Shown one piece after another: positions 4,563 to 6,060 of a stretch of DNA of 6,060 bases (within the stretch, counting starts at the first letter, position 1; the number at the start of each line of letters is the position of its first letter). This DNA comes from Rhodobacterales bacterium (lineage in GTDB: Bacteria; Pseudomonadota; Alphaproteobacteria; Rhodobacterales; Rhodobacteraceae), in NCBI GenBank assembly GCA_013298485.1, contig JAAFHS010000180.1, positions 1 to 6,060 on the forward strand, given 5' to 3'. The position numbers and the translations under genes were made by a program. Below the pieces are notes generated by a model. It was given only the letters and a program-made list of their open reading frames with translations, ran no database searches and was not told the DNA's origin.

Positions 4563-5899
4563 TGAAAGACTACCTGAGAAAGCACCCCGATGTGCGCACC
4601 ATCCGCGTGGCGGCCGCCGACCTGAACGGTCAGGCCCGCGGCAAACGCGTCCCCGCCCGTTTCGCTGACAAGGTCGTGAAAGACGGCACCCGTTTTCCCT
4701 TCTCCGTTCTGAACCTCGACATCTGGGGCGAAGACATTGATGACAGTCCGCTGGTTTTTGAACAGGGCGATGTCGATGGCGTTCTGAAACCCACCGAACG
4801 CGGCTTTATGCCGATGCCGTGGTTGGAGGCCCCCACCGCCCTGCTACCGATCTGGATGTTCCGCGAAAACGGCATGCCTTACGAAGGCGACCCCCGCCAT
4901 GCCCTGCGCGCCGTCGTCGACCGTTTCAAGGCCCGCGGCCTGACGCCCGTCTGCGCGATGGAGCTGGAGTTTTTCCTGATCGACGACAGCGGCAAGACCA
5001 TGCAGGTGCCCGCATCACCCCGGTCGGGCAAGCGCCGCAAGGCGGCTGAGACGCTGTCGATCCGCGCACTCGATGCCTTCGATACCTTCTTCACCGATCT
5101 TTATGATGCGTGCGAGGCGATGGATATCCCCGCCGACACCACCACGTCGGAAACGGGTCTTGGCCAGTTCGAGGTCAACCTGATGCACTGCGACGATCCG
5201 CTGCGCGCTGCCGATGATGCCTGGCTCTTCAAGATGCTGGTCAAGGGGCTGGCCCGCCGTCACGGTTTCGCCGCCAGTTTCATGGCCAAGCCCTATCCGG
5301 AATACTCCGGCTCCGGCCTGCACACCCATTTTTCAGTTGTCGATGAACATGGTGACAATGTGTTTGACAGCGGCGGCCCCAAAGGCACCGCTTTGCTGCG
5401 TCAGGCCGTGGCGGGCTGCATCAACGCGATGCACGACTCTGCCCTGATCTTTGCCCCGCACCAGAACAGTTATGAACGTCTGATCCCCGGCAAACATGCG
5501 CCCACGGCGATCTGCTGGGGGTATGAGAACCGCACCGCCGCGATCCGGATTCCGGCGGGCAACCCGGCAGCACGGCGCATCGAACACCGCGTGGCGGGGG
5601 GCGATGTGAACCCTTACCTCATGCTGGCAACCATTCTGGGTGCAGCACTCGACGGGATCGAAAACGAGATGGACCCGCCCGCACCCATCGTCGGCAACGC
5701 CTATGTCGTCGAAGACCTGCCGCAGATCCCCGAAGACTGGGAACATGCGATCGACGCGTTTGAACAAAGCGCCATCGTGCCGCGTTTCCTGCACCCCGAA
5801 CTGATCCGCAATCTGGTGCAGACCAAACGCCAGGAACTCCACTACATCGCCGAGTTGACCGAGGCGGAACGGGTGGAGTTGTATCTCGATACCGTGTGA
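4559..5899 (+). CDS. Glutamine synthetase-family ligase, probably gamma-glutamyl-amine/amino acid ligase (PuuA-like)
   Basis: The 446-residue protein has the full GS fold. The N-terminal beta-grasp holds the family start AAADLNGQARGKRVPA (18-33), and the catalytic domain carries metal-ligand motifs MELEFFL (Glu135, Glu137), SETGLGQFEVN (Glu198, Glu205) and GSGLHTHFS (His255, His257). SYERLIPG (Arg307) and ENRTAAIRIP (Arg325, Arg330) bind substrate and phosphate. ATP-dependent activation of the glutamate gamma-carboxyl is therefore expected. The acidic residue that binds ammonium in true GS (Glu327 in E. coli numbering, in PGYEAP) is replaced here by PGKHAP (312-313). The adenylylation Tyr397 (in NLYDLP) aligns with Glu385 in VVEDLP. 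Both fit the GS-like enzymes that attach amines or amino acids to glutamate rather than ammonia-assimilating GlnA. ATG 4559 is followed at once by ATG 4562, and GGAA (4545-4548) is a modest ribosome site. The substrate is unknown. Confidence 0.9.
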   Translation: MMKDYLRKHPDVRTIRVAAADLNGQARGKRVPARFADKVVKDGTRFPFSVLNLDIWGEDIDDSPLVFEQGDVDGVLKPTERGFMPMPWLEAPTALLPIWMFRENGMPYEGDPRHALRAVVDRFKARGLTPVCAMELEFFLIDDSGKTMQVPASPRSGKRRKAAETLSIRALDAFDTFFTDLYDACEAMDIPADTTTSETGLGQFEVNLMHCDDPLRAADDAWLFKMLVKGLARRHGFAASFMAKPYPEYSGSGLHTHFSVVDEHGDNVFDSGGPKGTALLRQAVAGCINAMHDSALIFAPHQNSYERLIPGKHAPTAICWGYENRTAAIRIPAGNPAARRIEHRVAGGDVNPYLMLATILGAALDGIENEMDPPAPIVGNAYVVEDLPQIPEDWEHAIDAFEQSAIVPRFLHPELIRNLVQTKRQELHYIAELTEAERVELYLDTV

Positions 5900-5908
5900 C
5901 AAACCCAT

Positions 5909-5931
5909 GCCCCCTTGCCGCGCAAGGGGGC
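5909..5931 (+). terminator. 10-bp hairpin after the GS-like gene, no T-tract
   Basis: GCCCCCTTGC (5909-5918) pairs perfectly with GCAAGGGGGC (5922-5931) around a 3-nt CGC loop, starting 9 nt after the stop. The stem is terminator-like, but the next bases (GCGGGATTACG) contain no T-run, so on the + strand it may cause partial termination, pausing or 3'-end protection. The next gene begins 36 nt later in the same direction, so read-through is likely. Confidence 0.5.
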
Positions 5932-5967
5932 GCGGGATTACGCTGCGGAAACAACAGGACACACACC

Positions 5968-6060
5968 ATGCTGATCGGCATCCTGCAAACCGGCCAAGCC
6001 CCTGACGCCCTGAAGGGCGATATGGGCGACTACCCCGATATGTTTGAAACCCTGCTCGCC
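5968..6060 (+). CDS. Class I glutamine amidotransferase-like protein, N-terminal part
   Basis: The gene runs off the window and only 31 residues are visible. They begin MLIGILQTGQAPDALKGDMG and continue DYPDMFETLLA, which I recognise as the first strand and helix of the GuaA_N/COG0518-type class I amidotransferase family common after this GS-like gene in Rhodobacteraceae. An AGGA at 5956-5959, 8 nt before the ATG, supports the start. The nucleophile Cys and the His-Glu pair lie beyond the window, so activity cannot be judged. In the putrescine (Puu) pathway a class I amidotransferase-fold hydrolase, PuuD, releases glutamate from a gamma-glutamyl product made after PuuA. The adjacency suggests an analogous role here, as an inference. 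Short sequence limits certainty. Confidence 0.7.
   Translation, partial: MLIGILQTGQAPDALKGDMGDYPDMFETLLA

Noticed and set aside
4417..4668. TTG-initiated + strand frame across the gap and into the GS-like gene
   Set aside because: It starts at TTG inside a palindrome without a ribosome site and runs out of frame through the conserved N-terminus of the GS-like gene.
4559..5899. Housekeeping glutamine synthetase glnA
   Set aside because: The ammonium-site Glu and adenylylation Tyr are missing, and neither the adjacent gene nor the gap suggests the glnB-glnA arrangement normal in alphaproteobacteria.

Overview
The window looks like part of the chromosome of an alphaproteobacterium of the Rhodobacteraceae (Roseobacter/Rhodobacter type). 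The basis is high-GC coding sequence with strongly GC-ended codons, protein sequences that read like that family, and a gene order (TerB-like, PhnD-like, polar amino acid ABC transporter, glutamine synthetase-like, amidotransferase) that I recall from that group. The genus cannot be fixed from the sequence. All genes are on the + strand. I saw no RNA genes, insertion sequences, CRISPR arrays or phage genes.

Layout: (1) 2-148, C-terminal end of a TerB-family protein, overlapping by ATGA with (2) 145-894, a PhnD/transferrin-type binding-fold protein that lacks a signal peptide. After a 126-bp gap with a possible promoter comes a complete polar amino acid ABC importer of the HisJQMP/octopine class: (3) ATPase 1021-1803, (4) periplasmic binding protein 1915-2637, (5) permease 2701-3582 and (6) permease 3579-4406, the last two overlapping by ATGA. 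After a structured 152-bp gap comes (7) 4559-5899, a glutamine synthetase-fold ligase that lacks the ammonium-site Glu and the adenylylation Tyr of true glutamine synthetase. It is followed by (8) 5968 to the window edge, the start of a class I glutamine amidotransferase-like protein.

Working model (inference): the importer brings in a cationic or polar nitrogen compound such as a basic amino acid, opine or amine. The GS-like enzyme joins it, or a breakdown product, to the gamma-carboxyl of glutamate, and the amidotransferase-like protein may later cleave a gamma-glutamyl product, as PuuA and PuuD do for putrescine. The sequence does not identify the substrate.

The least ordinary signals are in the gaps. 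An 18-codon, arginine-rich open frame (4506-4562) has the best Shine-Dalgarno in the region, contains a hairpin, and ends in an ATGA overlap with the ligase start, so it may be an undescribed leader-peptide control element. The first permease has a 13-bp hairpin ending 7 nt before its only possible start codon, with a GAAAGG anti-SD match at the foot of the hairpin. Folding would bring that match to normal spacing. A 10-bp perfect hairpin without a T-tract separates the ligase from the amidotransferase. These are hypotheses from one sequence and need comparative or experimental testing.
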